Shown piece after piece: positions 18,201-28,975 of a DNA stretch of 64,000 nt. This DNA comes from Mycobacterium gordonae (lineage in GTDB: Bacteria > Actinomycetota > Actinomycetes > Mycobacteriales > Mycobacteriaceae): assembly GCF_017086405.1 (NCBI RefSeq), contig NZ_CP070973.1:4124739-4188738 (forward strand), given 5' to 3'. Positions within the stretch are counted from its first letter, which is position 1, and the number at the start of each line of letters is the position of its first letter. The notes beneath the pieces were generated by a model. The model was not told the origin of the DNA. It was given only the letters and a program-made list of their open reading frames with translations, and ran no database searches. A program made the position numbers and the translations under genes.

Positions 18201-19652
18201 ACCCAGCGATTCCAGGTCGGGTGAGCCCGTCTGCAACAGTTCGGCGTACTTCGCGGCTAGGGCGTCGAGGGCCTCCTCGGTGCGGGCGCTGATCGTCAAC
18301 ACGCGCGGATGCCGGGGCAGGGTCGTCGGCGGTAGCTTGCCTTCATCGGGGGCTTCGGTCACGACGACGTTGGCGTTTGTGCCACCGAATCCGAACGAGT
18401 TGACACTGGCGACGGCGCGAGAATGGCAATCGGGCCACGGTTGGGGACTCGTGGCGACGGCGATGGGCAACCCGGAGAAGTCGATATCGGGGTTGGCGCT
18501 GCGGAAGTGCAAGCTGGGAGGGATTCGCCGATAGCGCACGCACAGGGCTGCCTTGATGAGACCGGCGATACCGGCGGCGGCCTCCAAGTGGCCGATGTTG
18601 GTCTTGATCGACCCCAACAGCGCCGGTCCGTCCCTTCCGCGACCGGTAGCCAGCACCCGCCCGAGTGCGTTGGCTTCGATCGGATCACCGACCGGGGTGC
18701 CGGTGCCATGTGCCTCGATGTAGCCCACCTCGGCGGGCGCAATTCCGGAGGCCGCCAACGCAGCCCGGAAGTTCTCTTCCTGTGCCTGTCCGTTGGGTAC
18801 CGTGATTCCCTGCGTACGTCCATCCTGATTGACCGCGCTCCCCCGGATCACCGCATACACCCGATCACCGTCCGCGCGTGCCCGGCTGAGCGGCTTGAGC
18901 ACCACGATGCCGGCACCCTCACCGCGTACATAACCGTTGGCTGCCGCATCGAACGCGCGCGACCGACCGTCCGGCGACAGCATCGCGGCCTGACTCAGGG
19001 CGATGCTGAATTGTGGTGTCAGCATGAGGTTTACGCCACCGACAACGGCCAGTTCGCTTTCGCCGCAGCGCAGGCTCTGTACCGCGGCGTGTACGGCAAC
19101 CAGGGACGAGGAGCAGGCCGTGTCGATCGTCATGCTGGGCCCGCGCAGGTCGAACGTGTAAGACAATCGATTGGACAGGATGCTCATGAATGTGCCGGTG
19201 GCCGAATGGGGTCCGAGTCCCTGCAGTTCTGCCGGCGCTGATTGCAAACCGCCGTAATCCTGGCTACAGGCGCCCACGAACACGCCGGTTCGCCCACCCG
19301 CAAGATCAGCGGGGACGATGCCCGCATCCTCGAGCGCTTCCCAACAGACTTCGAGCAACAGGCGTTGCTGAGGATCCATCTGTTCGGCGACGCGCGGCGA
19401 TATGCCGAAGAACGCCGCGTCGAACGCATCGACGTGATCGATGAAGCCGCCCCATCGGGTGTTCATCCGGCCCGGCTGTTGTGGGCTCGCCGAGTAGAAG
19501 CGGTCAGTGTCCCACCGGTCGGCGGGGATCGGCCCGATCGCGTCGACGCCTTGCCCGAGGGCCTGCCACAGTAGCTGGTGGTCGGTGATACCCCCGGGCA
19601 GTCGGCAGCCGATCCCGATGATGGCTACCGGCTCGTCGGCCGTCGCGCTCAC
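12264..19652 (-). CDS. Single-module highly reducing type I polyketide synthase with C-methyltransferase (KS-AT-DH-MT-ER-KR-ACP)
   Basis: A 2462-residue megasynthase carrying a full reducing set plus a methyltransferase. KS (about 5-430) has Cys180 in DTACSSS, His315 in EAHGTGT and His355 in NIGHLEA. AT (about 528-820) has GHSMG (Ser621); its specificity box reads CACHS (721-725), matching neither the malonyl nor the methylmalonyl consensus. DH (about 885-1160) has HxxxGxxxxP from His915 and Asp1077 in HPAVLD. MT (about 1250-1560) has SAM motif LEVGAGTGG at 1386-1394. ER (about 1765-2090) has HAAAGGTGMAAVQ. KR (about 2105-2290) has the GGLGGFGLA motif, a Ser pair near 2241 and Tyr2255. ACP ends the protein with Ser2419 in DYLDSLL. 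There is no thioesterase or reductase, so release needs another enzyme. The GTG start overlaps the stop of the cyclase-like gene (GTGA). Iterative use is likely. Confidence 0.95.
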   Translation of the reverse strand: MSATADEPVAIIGIGCRLPGGITDHQLLWQALGQGVDAIGPIPADRWDTDRFYSASPQQPGRMNTRWGGFIDHVDAFDAAFFGISPRVAEQMDPQQRLLLEVCWEALEDAGIVPADLAGGRTGVFVGACSQDYGGLQSAPAELQGLGPHSATGTFMSILSNRLSYTFDLRGPSMTIDTACSSSLVAVHAAVQSLRCGESELAVVGGVNLMLTPQFSIALSQAAMLSPDGRSRAFDAAANGYVRGEGAGIVVLKPLSRARADGDRVYAVIRGSAVNQDGRTQGITVPNGQAQEENFRAALAASGIAPAEVGYIEAHGTGTPVGDPIEANALGRVLATGRGRDGPALLGSIKTNIGHLEAAAGIAGLIKAALCVRYRRIPPSLHFRSANPDIDFSGLPIAVATSPQPWPDCHSRAVASVNSFGFGGTNANVVVTEAPDEGKLPPTTLPRHPRVLTISARTEEALDALAAKYAELLQTGSPDLESLGAATALRRGHHEHRMAVVAIDAAEAAAKIEAGHVVRGHAPRSGRKIAFLFNGQGPQWYAMGRVLLETSSVYRAAIQDCDRLAGQYLDWSIFDLLTADESSSRVAETQCLQPAMFAVQVALVDLWRSWGVHPGAVLGHSMGEIAAAYVSGALSLSDALRVICTRARIQEKADASGGMMYVALPAAEARELCLRQPDELWVAAVNSPRSTTLSGRRAALQAVATELDDRGVYTKLLQVNCACHSPDMDPLRDELLESLAGLQGNETTIPMYSTATGGRIDGPKLSTDYWWDNFRNPVLFEQAVRALVADGYHTFVEVGPHPVLANSLNEITTGAVVVPSLVRHKDDWESFLNGLATLYTTGNPIDWRQRYPGRAPVLDLPRTVWTRQSFWNESPLSRRDRTAGQEHPMLRRVDGTRPSWEISWDDHRLSWVRHHHVLGSVIAPGACYVEAALHAARELTGRPCALEFVEFERACVLSDEPQVSRLELDPGQGVFEIHQRALRGDGWIRNVRGRFHPEAAGRTEEYDVGAILSRCTKSYAAVDIYSQLADKGYAYGPAFCGIDRLHVGIGEALARIRLPRILRNHLSGYVLHPAVLDACFQSAILHPSPHRPDELLPISYLPTGIERVRLHRDDAMPAWSYTRPRRRGDTLVVDIYLLDERGELLAEFTPLTGRAVPRSAAPGRRIDDDFYRFVWQQSGTYTQPHCSALTLGPADLADELDRNARRFAARLDRHVYATEYQRDVRALCAAYVTGCLDRMNPTTEFTVADLGPLLPRYHRAFRGMLRLLVEDGSLTERAGRYRRTPRADSDSPERQGDPRKLWAEMFNRYAECAWELLLLQRTGSRLHEVLTGAVDPLELLFGSGAATDIEPIYHSSPIARLYNMLARDTTQRLAESADPRRTLRILEVGAGTGGLTAALLPVLPPQRCEYVFTDVSAGFVATARERFRDYDFIDYRVLDLEDELPAEAFPPGSFDLVVAADVVHATTDLRSTLARLHRVLAPGGALLLIEAAPDTAWLDLTFGLTAGWWTASDLHVRPDGPLLDPDAWQELLRDNGFRDVAAFGDPDHAGPGSQTLLLARRPWDAVDQQQGTPTSRPVGNWLILTGTDPVAGELAARIESDGGRAVLSDIVSDELVETVKPVGIVDVRGAAELPLDQALTEASVQLVDLLQIARRTDDSDRPRVYALTRGAHSFRNDHVNLFGSPAWGLVATVRLELPQLRYAVIDLDREPSPEDADAIWAELCNSDDEREIALRAGTRFVRRLVPAAVKPATVSAADVAPGIGFELTAATTGSLDDLHYDTVSRRKPDIGEVEIEVAATGLNFLDVMTALGQVPPLESAVGYRFGIECAGTVTRVGAGVSDIAVGDEVVAISALQGSAAGFVTLPTTGVVAKPANLSFEAACSVPIAFLTAWYSLAKLARLDAGERVLIHAAAGGTGMAAVQIARHLGAEVIATAGSPEKRELLQMLGVQHVFDSRSCDFADHIRSVTAGAGVDVVLNSIAGESVSRSIASLAPYGRFVELGKRDLLNDSRLGLRPFLNNLAYFSFDLRQLMVDRPADVHRELAMLMGRFAAGDLHPLPYRVFHPSQTTAAMRHLAAARHVGKLVLAMAERDFPVVRAPEPPFGHETWLITGGLGGFGLAMAEHLVDGGVRHVVLVGRGGVPDEQCAATIDDLRRRGAQVEVEAADVSSRASVAALIDRIEGDLPPLRGVLHCAMVLDDALLADLDSARIAKVLAPKAIGAWHLHVLTSHLPLKAFVLFSSATSMIGNRGQGNYAMANAFLDHLAHARSARGQCALSVNWGAVSDVGYLARHEEVGRIVAMTGMRSLTSTQAFAAMTTLWATRLPQIGVLPMDWPQFFRHYGLDPRSQPGWEHIGDPGPTSPDASGNTGFRGQRLGIEPGQTGGESVAGAIKARVAAMLGIPRDELDDDMPLTDYLDSLLAVEIGAWLEREFGTKITIMELMRGPSASELSALVMTRLSLK

Positions 19653-20650
19653 GATGACTCAAGCTCCCGGAGGGCTACCAGTACCTGTGCCGTGGTGAAA
19701 ATGTCCTGCGGTGCCTGGAACTCCCGGTAGCCGTCCGTCTTCGGATACGGATAGTCACCACCGCACCACGACCCGTCGGCCCGACGGCGCTCCAGCAGCC
19801 AGGAGACAGCGCGGCCCACGGCGGGCGCGTCGGCACGCACACCCGCGCAGGCCAGGGTACCGAGAGCCAGCGCCGTGTGCAGTTCGGTGGACGCCGTCTG
19901 GCCCGCGCCGTCGGCCCGGCTGAACCAACTTCCGTCGCGCCGCTGCCGGGCCAACACAAAATCGCGAGCCGCGGCGACCTGCGGATAACCGGCGAACCTC
20001 ATCAGAGCCGCCACCGTAGGCCGCAGCAGGTAGTAATACGACGCGTAGTAATACCAGTTGATTCCGAAATGGCCTTCGTAGTGCTGCTTGCTCACAAGGA
20101 AATTCAGCGCTTCGTCGAGGTGCATCGGTTCGATATCCAGACCATCGAGCGCCAGCAATGCGAATCCGGTTACCGAGGATTCCAACTGGAATGCTCTCGG
20201 GATATGGCTGTGCGTTTCCTCCCACGCCCCGTCTGTCCGTTGTCGTTCACGCAGAAAGAGCGCCTTGACCCGCGCCTCATCAGTTCGGCCGAGCAGCGTC
20301 AGCGCCGTGACGTACTCACTGCTCGTTTCGGTGCAGTACCGGTCCGATGCGATCTCGGCACCGCCCCAACTCAGCATTCCACTCGGTTTCTCCTGTTTTG
20401 CAAGGAATTTCAGTGCAGGTTCGACGATGTCAACCACTTCGAGGTGGATGATGTCCTGCCACAGCGCAATCGCCTTCAGGGCGTTGACCGTGTCCCATTC
20501 CCGGAACATAGCCGAAGCAGGGTCGTCCGCAATCGAACCGTCAGGTTGCAGACAATGCCGGAAATAGTCCACCGCATCTGCGACCACTCGATCAATGGGT
20601 ACATGGCGAAGCCCAACAGCCGTCGAGAACATCCCGGATTCCTCTGGCAC
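19649..20650 (-). CDS. Squalene-cyclase/prenyltransferase-like alpha-toroid protein
   Basis: A 333-residue protein with repeated QW-like motifs: QPDGSIADD (35-43), RQRTDGAWE, RQRRDGSWF and ERRRADGSWC. This is the pattern of one alpha/alpha toroid as in terpene cyclases and protein prenyltransferase beta subunits. It is about half the size of squalene-hopene cyclase. The class II cyclase acid motif DxDD is not present; at about 50-54 the sequence is REWDT, keeping only the last Asp. There is no class I DDxxD metal site, signal peptide or membrane anchor. The stop overlaps the polyketide synthase GTG by 4 bp, so the two are made together. It may shape or cyclise the polyene product, or be a non-catalytic partner. 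Confidence 0.8.
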   Translation of the reverse strand: MPEESGMFSTAVGLRHVPIDRVVADAVDYFRHCLQPDGSIADDPASAMFREWDTVNALKAIALWQDIIHLEVVDIVEPALKFLAKQEKPSGMLSWGGAEIASDRYCTETSSEYVTALTLLGRTDEARVKALFLRERQRTDGAWEETHSHIPRAFQLESSVTGFALLALDGLDIEPMHLDEALNFLVSKQHYEGHFGINWYYYASYYYLLRPTVAALMRFAGYPQVAAARDFVLARQRRDGSWFSRADGAGQTASTELHTALALGTLACAGVRADAPAVGRAVSWLLERRRADGSWCGGDYPYPKTDGYREFQAPQDIFTTAQVLVALRELESS

Positions 20651-20781
20651 GCGGTGTGTCGATCGTCGCCAGGATACAACCTAGGGCGGCGGTTTGAACC
20701 TACGCGAGAAGCATCGATGTCTGTCTCGCACGGTGCTAGCCTGGCCTTGTTTTTTCGCCGAAGACGGGTTGAGGAGCAGTG
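20651..20781. promoter_or_regulatory. Divergent promoter region of the polyketide cluster
   Basis: The 130 bp between the start of the cyclase-like gene (leftward) and the acyl-CoA ligase gene (rightward) is the only spacer from which both arms of the cluster could be transcribed. A run of T residues (TTGTTTTTTCGCC, near 20748-20760) and the GAGGAG ribosome-binding site at 20771-20776 are visible. No clear inverted-repeat operator or regulator gene was found inside the cluster. Confidence 0.5.
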
Positions 20782-22437
20782 GTGCGACATCACGGCGACG
20801 CCAACGGACGTCAGCAGCACCAGGCCATCACTCTGTGCGATCTCTTGGACTTGCGAGCGGCCGAGCACCCCGATCGAGACGCCCTCGCCTTCCCGGATGC
20901 GACGGTAAGCTACGCCCGCCTGGCTGAACGCGCCGACGCGGTCGCGAGGGGATTGCTGGCGCTGGGAGTGCAGCCCGGCGAGACCGTCGGTATCTTGTTG
21001 CCGAATTCGCCGGACTCCATCGCGGTGTTGTTCGGCGCGATGAAGATCGGCGCCGTGCCGGTGCCGATCAACACCCGGTTCAAGACGTACGAACTGACCG
21101 AGGTGATCACGCACTCGCGGATGCGCCTACTGGTCACTCAACCGGCGCTGCTCGCGGCCGTGGCAGCTTCGCCCGGTATCGCGCCCGGCCTCCAGATCGT
21201 ATCGCTCGGCTCCCCGGATGCGTCTCCAGGGCTATTGTCCGAGAGGGATTTTCAGGCCGGAGCCAACCGGATCGAGGCGGGGTCGGTGCGCCGTCGACAA
21301 GAAAAGGTCACGGTGCACGACACCGCCATGGTGATATACACCTCCGGCACCTCAGCCAGCCCCAAAGGGGCGATGCTGAGCCACGAAGCGTTCCTCGGTG
21401 TGGCCACGGGTACCGCAGACTCCCGGTTCTTTCTCACCGGGCAAGACCGGGTGTGGAATGCGTTGCCGCTGTTCCATGTCGGTGGCATCACCTTTGTGAT
21501 CACCTGCCTCTACGCCGGCTGCTGCTGCTGCCACGTCGGCTTCTTTCGCCCGGCCACCGCTCTGGACCATTTGGAATCCCAACGCTGCACCGTCGCATTG
21601 CCCGGTTTCGAGACCATCTGGCTTCCCGTGCTGAGCCAGCCCGACTTCCCCGCGCGGGATCTGTCCAACCTGCGGCTGGTGATGGCGGTGGGGGTGCCGG
21701 AACGGCTTCGCGACATGGCAAGTCGGCTTCCCACCGCGGTGCAGGTCTCGTGCTTCGGAATGACGGAATGCGCCGGCTTCTTGGCGTTGAACCAGCAGAC
21801 CGACACCCCGGAGCAGCGCATGACCACCGGCGGACACCCGCTACCGGGCATGCAGTGTCGTGTCGTAGACCCGCACACCGGCCGAGACGTGCCGGCCGAC
21901 ACCGAGGGCGAACTGCTTTTCCGCGGTCCCCACTGCTTTGACGGCTATCTGCACGATCCCGAACTCACCGCTAGGTCATTCGACGACGACGGGTGGTTCC
22001 ACACCGGCGACGTAGCCATGATGGATGGCGACGGCAGAATCACTTTCGTCAGCAGACTCAAGGACATGCTGAAGGTGGGCGGTGAGAACGTATCCGCAGC
22101 CGAAGTGGAAGGTTTCCTGCTGCGCCATCCCGCGGTGCACATCGCCGCAGTCGTCGCCGCTCCGGACGACTACTACGTCGAAGTCCCCGCGGCATACCTC
22201 GAATTGAAACCCGGAGCGACGGCGACCGAACAGGAGATCATCGACTTTTGCCTGGGCAACATCGCCACCTATCGGGTACCCCGGTACGTCCGGTTCGTCG
22301 ACGAATGGCCGATGTCGGGCACCAAGATCAAGAAATACGTTCTGCGCGAACGTATCCGGAGCGAGCTGGTGGAAAAGAACATCGTCCGGGCACCCAGACT
22401 CGAGCCGACCCGAGACGCGCCGGGTCACTTCCGTTGA
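20782..22437 (+). CDS. Acyl-CoA ligase (FadD-type, ANL superfamily)
   Basis: About 551 residues. Activates a carboxylic acid as an acyl-adenylate and transfers it to CoA (or to a carrier protein). Motifs are the P-loop YTSGTSASPKGAMLSH, the A5-like GMTECAG, the hinge Asp in WFHTGDVAMMDGDGRI, and the C-terminal catalytic Lys in GTKIKKYVLRERI. It has the size and order of a fatty acyl-CoA synthetase rather than a long FAAL. The start is the second of two adjacent GTG codons, 5 bp after GAGGAG; the GTG at 20779 is too close to that site. The stop overlaps the P450 start. It may supply the starter or release and activate the polyketide acid. Confidence 0.88.
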   Translation: MRHHGDANGRQQHQAITLCDLLDLRAAEHPDRDALAFPDATVSYARLAERADAVARGLLALGVQPGETVGILLPNSPDSIAVLFGAMKIGAVPVPINTRFKTYELTEVITHSRMRLLVTQPALLAAVAASPGIAPGLQIVSLGSPDASPGLLSERDFQAGANRIEAGSVRRRQEKVTVHDTAMVIYTSGTSASPKGAMLSHEAFLGVATGTADSRFFLTGQDRVWNALPLFHVGGITFVITCLYAGCCCCHVGFFRPATALDHLESQRCTVALPGFETIWLPVLSQPDFPARDLSNLRLVMAVGVPERLRDMASRLPTAVQVSCFGMTECAGFLALNQQTDTPEQRMTTGGHPLPGMQCRVVDPHTGRDVPADTEGELLFRGPHCFDGYLHDPELTARSFDDDGWFHTGDVAMMDGDGRITFVSRLKDMLKVGGENVSAAEVEGFLLRHPAVHIAAVVAAPDDYYVEVPAAYLELKPGATATEQEIIDFCLGNIATYRVPRYVRFVDEWPMSGTKIKKYVLRERIRSELVEKNIVRAPRLEPTRDAPGHFR

Positions 22438-23702
22438 CCGGGCCGCCGGCGATCCTGCGGCTGTATCGATCGCGACTGCGACTGCTCGCGGCGGCCGCGC
22501 TCGGCGATCCCATTGCGCGGGTGCTGGGCATGCCGCGGGGCTGCGACGGTCACGCGCGATATGAGCGGATACGCGCGAAAGGCGATCTGGTTCGTGGCCG
22601 GAGTGGTCTGTGCATGACCGCTTCGCACCCGCTGTGCAATCAGGTGCTTCGCAGTGAAAAGTTCGTTGCCGCACCGACATCGGCGGTGCGGTTGAATCTC
22701 AAACCCCTGCCCTGGCAGCGAAGCGGCGTGTTGGCGCATCCGCTCGACGACTCGTTGGCCGCCGCGAACCCACCCGAGCACACCAGGCTGCGTAAACTCG
22801 TGGCACCGCATTTCAGCCCGGAAGTCCTGCGGGCCCGGCGTGCGTTCGTCGAAGACCTGGTCGACCGGCAGCTTGATCGGCTCGACTGTGGTGAACCGGT
22901 CGACCTGATAGACGAGTTCGCGATTCAGGTGCCGAGCAGGGTGATTTCCGAACTTCTCGGCTTGCCCCATCAGGACCACTTCTTGTTCGCACGGTGGGGG
23001 GTGGAATTCGCTGCCACGATCGACGGCGCGCGCGGCCTGCGCGACCGACGCCGCATCCACCGTCTGCTCGCGGAAATGACCGAGTACTTCGCCGCCGTCG
23101 TCGCCGACCGCACCCGTCATCCCGGCGAAGATTTGATCAGCAGCCTGATCGACGCGGTGGCAGCGGACCTGCTCACGGAGGTCCAGTTGCTCGCCACCTG
23201 CCAGGCGCTGCTGATCGGCGGCTTCGTCACAACCTCCAACATCATCGGTAACGCCGTCGTGGCGCTGTCCCAAAACCCCCCGCAGCGTGCGGCTTTCACG
23301 GCGGATGTGGATCGCGCGGGCCGGCTGGTCGAGGAGGTGTTACGGCTGCAGGCGCCCGCGCAGTACAGCGTTCGCCTGGCGCGGGAGTCAACGACGCTGG
23401 CAGGTCACGAGCTGCACCCGGGCACCCCGGTGGTCACCCTCCTCGCGGCGGCCAACCGCGACCCGGCGGTGTTCGCCGACCCCAACGCGTTCGACATCGG
23501 CAGGCCCAACTCCCACGAGCATCTGTCCTTTGCCGCCGGAGCGCATTATTGCCTAGGCGCCAGCCTGGCCCGGCTGGAAGGGACGATCGCGCTACGGGCG
23601 CTCTACGCGCGCTACCCGGATCTCACAATCGCGGGTGACGTGAGCTACTTCCCGTCCCGTGTCATCCGGGGGCCCCTGCACCTGCCTGTCCGCTGCCGCT
23701 GA
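22434..23702 (+). CDS. Cytochrome P450 of the polyketide cluster
   Basis: About 422 residues, if read from the TTG that overlaps the ligase stop (TTGA at 22434-22437). No ATG gives a normal N terminus, and the next Met is 32 codons in. The heme loop is SFAAGAHYCLGASLAR (FxxGxxxCxG), the K-helix ExxR is EEVLR, and the I-helix is LIGGFVTTSN, with Gly-Gly where Ala/Gly-Gly usually sits and the oxygen-activating Thr kept. The protein is soluble, with no membrane anchor, and needs ferredoxin and reductase partners that are not encoded nearby. It is coupled to the acyl-CoA ligase and convergent with metH, 10 bp away. It probably hydroxylates or epoxidises the polyketide. Confidence 0.9.
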   Translation: MTGPPAILRLYRSRLRLLAAAALGDPIARVLGMPRGCDGHARYERIRAKGDLVRGRSGLCMTASHPLCNQVLRSEKFVAAPTSAVRLNLKPLPWQRSGVLAHPLDDSLAAANPPEHTRLRKLVAPHFSPEVLRARRAFVEDLVDRQLDRLDCGEPVDLIDEFAIQVPSRVISELLGLPHQDHFLFARWGVEFAATIDGARGLRDRRRIHRLLAEMTEYFAAVVADRTRHPGEDLISSLIDAVAADLLTEVQLLATCQALLIGGFVTTSNIIGNAVVALSQNPPQRAAFTADVDRAGRLVEEVLRLQAPAQYSVRLARESTTLAGHELHPGTPVVTLLAAANRDPAVFADPNAFDIGRPNSHEHLSFAAGAHYCLGASLARLEGTIALRALYARYPDLTIAGDVSYFPSRVIRGPLHLPVRCR

Positions 23703-23712
23703 ACCGTCGAGC

Positions 23713-27468
<3,756 letters not shown>

Positions 27469-27483
27469 GTACGTTCCTTCCAT

Positions 27484-27938
27484 AACGGAAGGCGTCCTTG
27501 ACTCTGTCGAGCGTGGCGGTTATTCGGGGACCGAGGTCCCCGGATAACCGTTGCAACGCCTCTCGACCAGAAAAGTCTACGTCGTCGCGCGACATTCGGA
27601 CGCCCACCTTGACCGGGCCCGCTTGCTGGTCGCGGTGCCCCCAGGCGCCAGCTCGCGGATCGGGTCGGTCATGTTGTAGTTACCAAAGCTAACCAAATTG
27701 CAGCCGCAGGTATTTCGTCTCGACCGCGTCGGTGGCGGATGTCGACTTCGTCGAGGCTCAGACCGGCGGCTTCAGTCACATGCCAAGGATAGTCGGCCCG
27801 CCCGTGGCTTCCGGCCCTCGTTGACATTGCCACCAGGGTTGCGGCAGATCCGCGAATCGCGACCGTCGTGGCAAATTCGCCGGGTCATCGCAGCGGCGCG
27901 CCGTCCAGCGCCCGCGCGCCACGCCGTAGGCTTACTGG
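27484..27938. promoter_or_regulatory. Divergent leader region between metH and the PAC2 gene
   Basis: A 455-bp non-coding stretch. It holds the metH leader with its strong palindrome (separate entry) on the left. In the middle is a relatively AT-rich segment around 27670-27705 (TTGTAGTTACCAAAGC and neighbours). The PAC2 upstream region is on the right. Short minus-strand frames occur (for example a 31-codon one starting near 27672) but nothing convincing. No cobalamin-box or SAM-riboswitch consensus was recognised by eye. Confidence 0.5.
27517..27550. repeat. 34-bp near-perfect palindrome in the metH leader
   Basis: The left arm (27517-27532, beginning CGGTTAT and ending GGGGACC) pairs with the right arm (27535-27550, beginning GGTCCCC and ending ATAACCG). 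Fifteen of 16 positions match, with a 2-nt centre (GA). On the metH strand it is flanked by shorter complementary blocks (GTCGA with TCGAC, and GCGT with ACGC), so the RNA could form one long interrupted hairpin ending about 35 nt before the start codons. It could be an attenuator, an RNA-stability element or a dimeric repressor operator. Confidence 0.75.
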
Positions 27939-28829
27939 GTGACTTTGCCGGATCGTGGGCCGGGTGACGACGACAGACTGCCCAACTTGCACAACACCGT
28001 CGTAGTGGCGGCTTTCGAGGGCTGGAACGATGCCGGTGACGCAGCCAGCGACGCAGTGACCCACCTGGCTGCTATCTGGGATGCGCTGCCGATCGTCGAG
28101 ATCGACGACGAGGCCTACTACGACTACCAGGTCAACCGTCCTGTCATCCGTCAGGTCGACGGCGTCACCCGGGAGTTGGAGTGGCCGGCGATGCGGATAT
28201 CGCACTGCCGCCCGCCCGACAGCGACCGCGACGTGGTGTTGATGCACGGGGTCGAGCCGAACATGCGCTGGCGCACCTTTTGCGACGAGCTGCTGGCCGT
28301 CATCGACAAACTCAACGTCGACACCGTGGTCATTCTCGGGGCGCTGCTTGCCGACACGCCGCACACGCGGCCGGTGCCGGTGTCCGGCGCGGCGTACTCG
28401 TCGGAATCGGCGCGGCTGTTCGGCCTGGAAGAGACCCGCTACGAGGGTCCGACGGGCATCGCCGGGGTCTTCCAATACGCCTGCGTGGCGGCCGGTATCC
28501 CGGCGGTGACGTTCTGGGCGGCGGTGCCGCACTATGTGTCGCACCCACCCAACCCGAAGGCGACGGTGGCGCTGTTGCGGCGGGTGGAGGAAGTGCTCGA
28601 TGTCGAGGTGCCGCTGGGTGACCTGCCGGCCCAGGCCGAGGCGTGGGAGCAGGAGATCACTGAGATGGCCGCCGACGACGAGGAACTGGCCGAATACGTG
28701 CAGTCGCTCGAGCAGCACGGCGACGCGGCGGTGGATGTCAACGAAGCGCTGGGCAAGATCGACGGTGACGCGCTGGCCGCCGAGTTCGAGCGGTATCTGC
28801 GACGGCGCCGGCCGGGATTCGGGCTGTAA
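27939..28829 (+). CDS. PAC2 family protein, Rv2125-like
   Basis: A 296-residue protein of the PAC2 (proteasome assembly chaperone 2-like) family. The N terminus shows VVAAFEGWNDAGDAASDAVTHL, typical of the family; the middle has VVILGALLADTPHTRPV followed by an SGAAYSSE element. The C terminus is charged and helical, ending in Arg-rich residues. The fold is a phosphorylase-like alpha/beta domain. In bacteria the role is unknown, though members co-occur with proteasome genes and mpa lies 24 kb away. The GTG at 27939 gives a start close to the conserved region. It is divergent from metH, as Rv2125 is in M. tuberculosis by recall. Confidence 0.88.
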   Translation: MTLPDRGPGDDDRLPNLHNTVVVAAFEGWNDAGDAASDAVTHLAAIWDALPIVEIDDEAYYDYQVNRPVIRQVDGVTRELEWPAMRISHCRPPDSDRDVVLMHGVEPNMRWRTFCDELLAVIDKLNVDTVVILGALLADTPHTRPVPVSGAAYSSESARLFGLEETRYEGPTGIAGVFQYACVAAGIPAVTFWAAVPHYVSHPPNPKATVALLRRVEEVLDVEVPLGDLPAQAEAWEQEITEMAADDEELAEYVQSLEQHGDAAVDVNEALGKIDGDALAAEFERYLRRRRPGFGL

Positions 28830-28878
28830 GCGGGGCTGGCTGGTGCGGTTTGGCGGGTTGGCACCGGTAGTGCTGACG

Positions 28879-28975
28879 AGCGCCCGCGTGTTGCCAACGA
28901 CACGCCAGTGGGGGCGGCACTTTGCGGGCGCTCGCGAATCGGGCACTCGCGACGTGGACACTCGCGACTAAGGAA
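28879..28975. repeat. Inverted repeat and 15-bp periodic repeats between convergent genes
   Basis: AGCGCCCGC (28879-28887) and GCGGGCGCT (28924-28932) form a perfect 9-bp inverted repeat around a 36-nt loop. CTCGCGA recurs at 28931, 28946 and 28961 with exact 15-bp spacing. The last unit meets the 3' end of the flavin monooxygenase gene. The position between two converging stops suggests a bidirectional terminator or a small tandem expansion. There is no T-tract. Confidence 0.4.

Noticed and set aside
27484..27938. Cobalamin or SAM-IV riboswitch before metH
   Set aside because: Conserved boxes of these RNAs were not found by eye; only the palindrome is clear. A covariance search would settle it.
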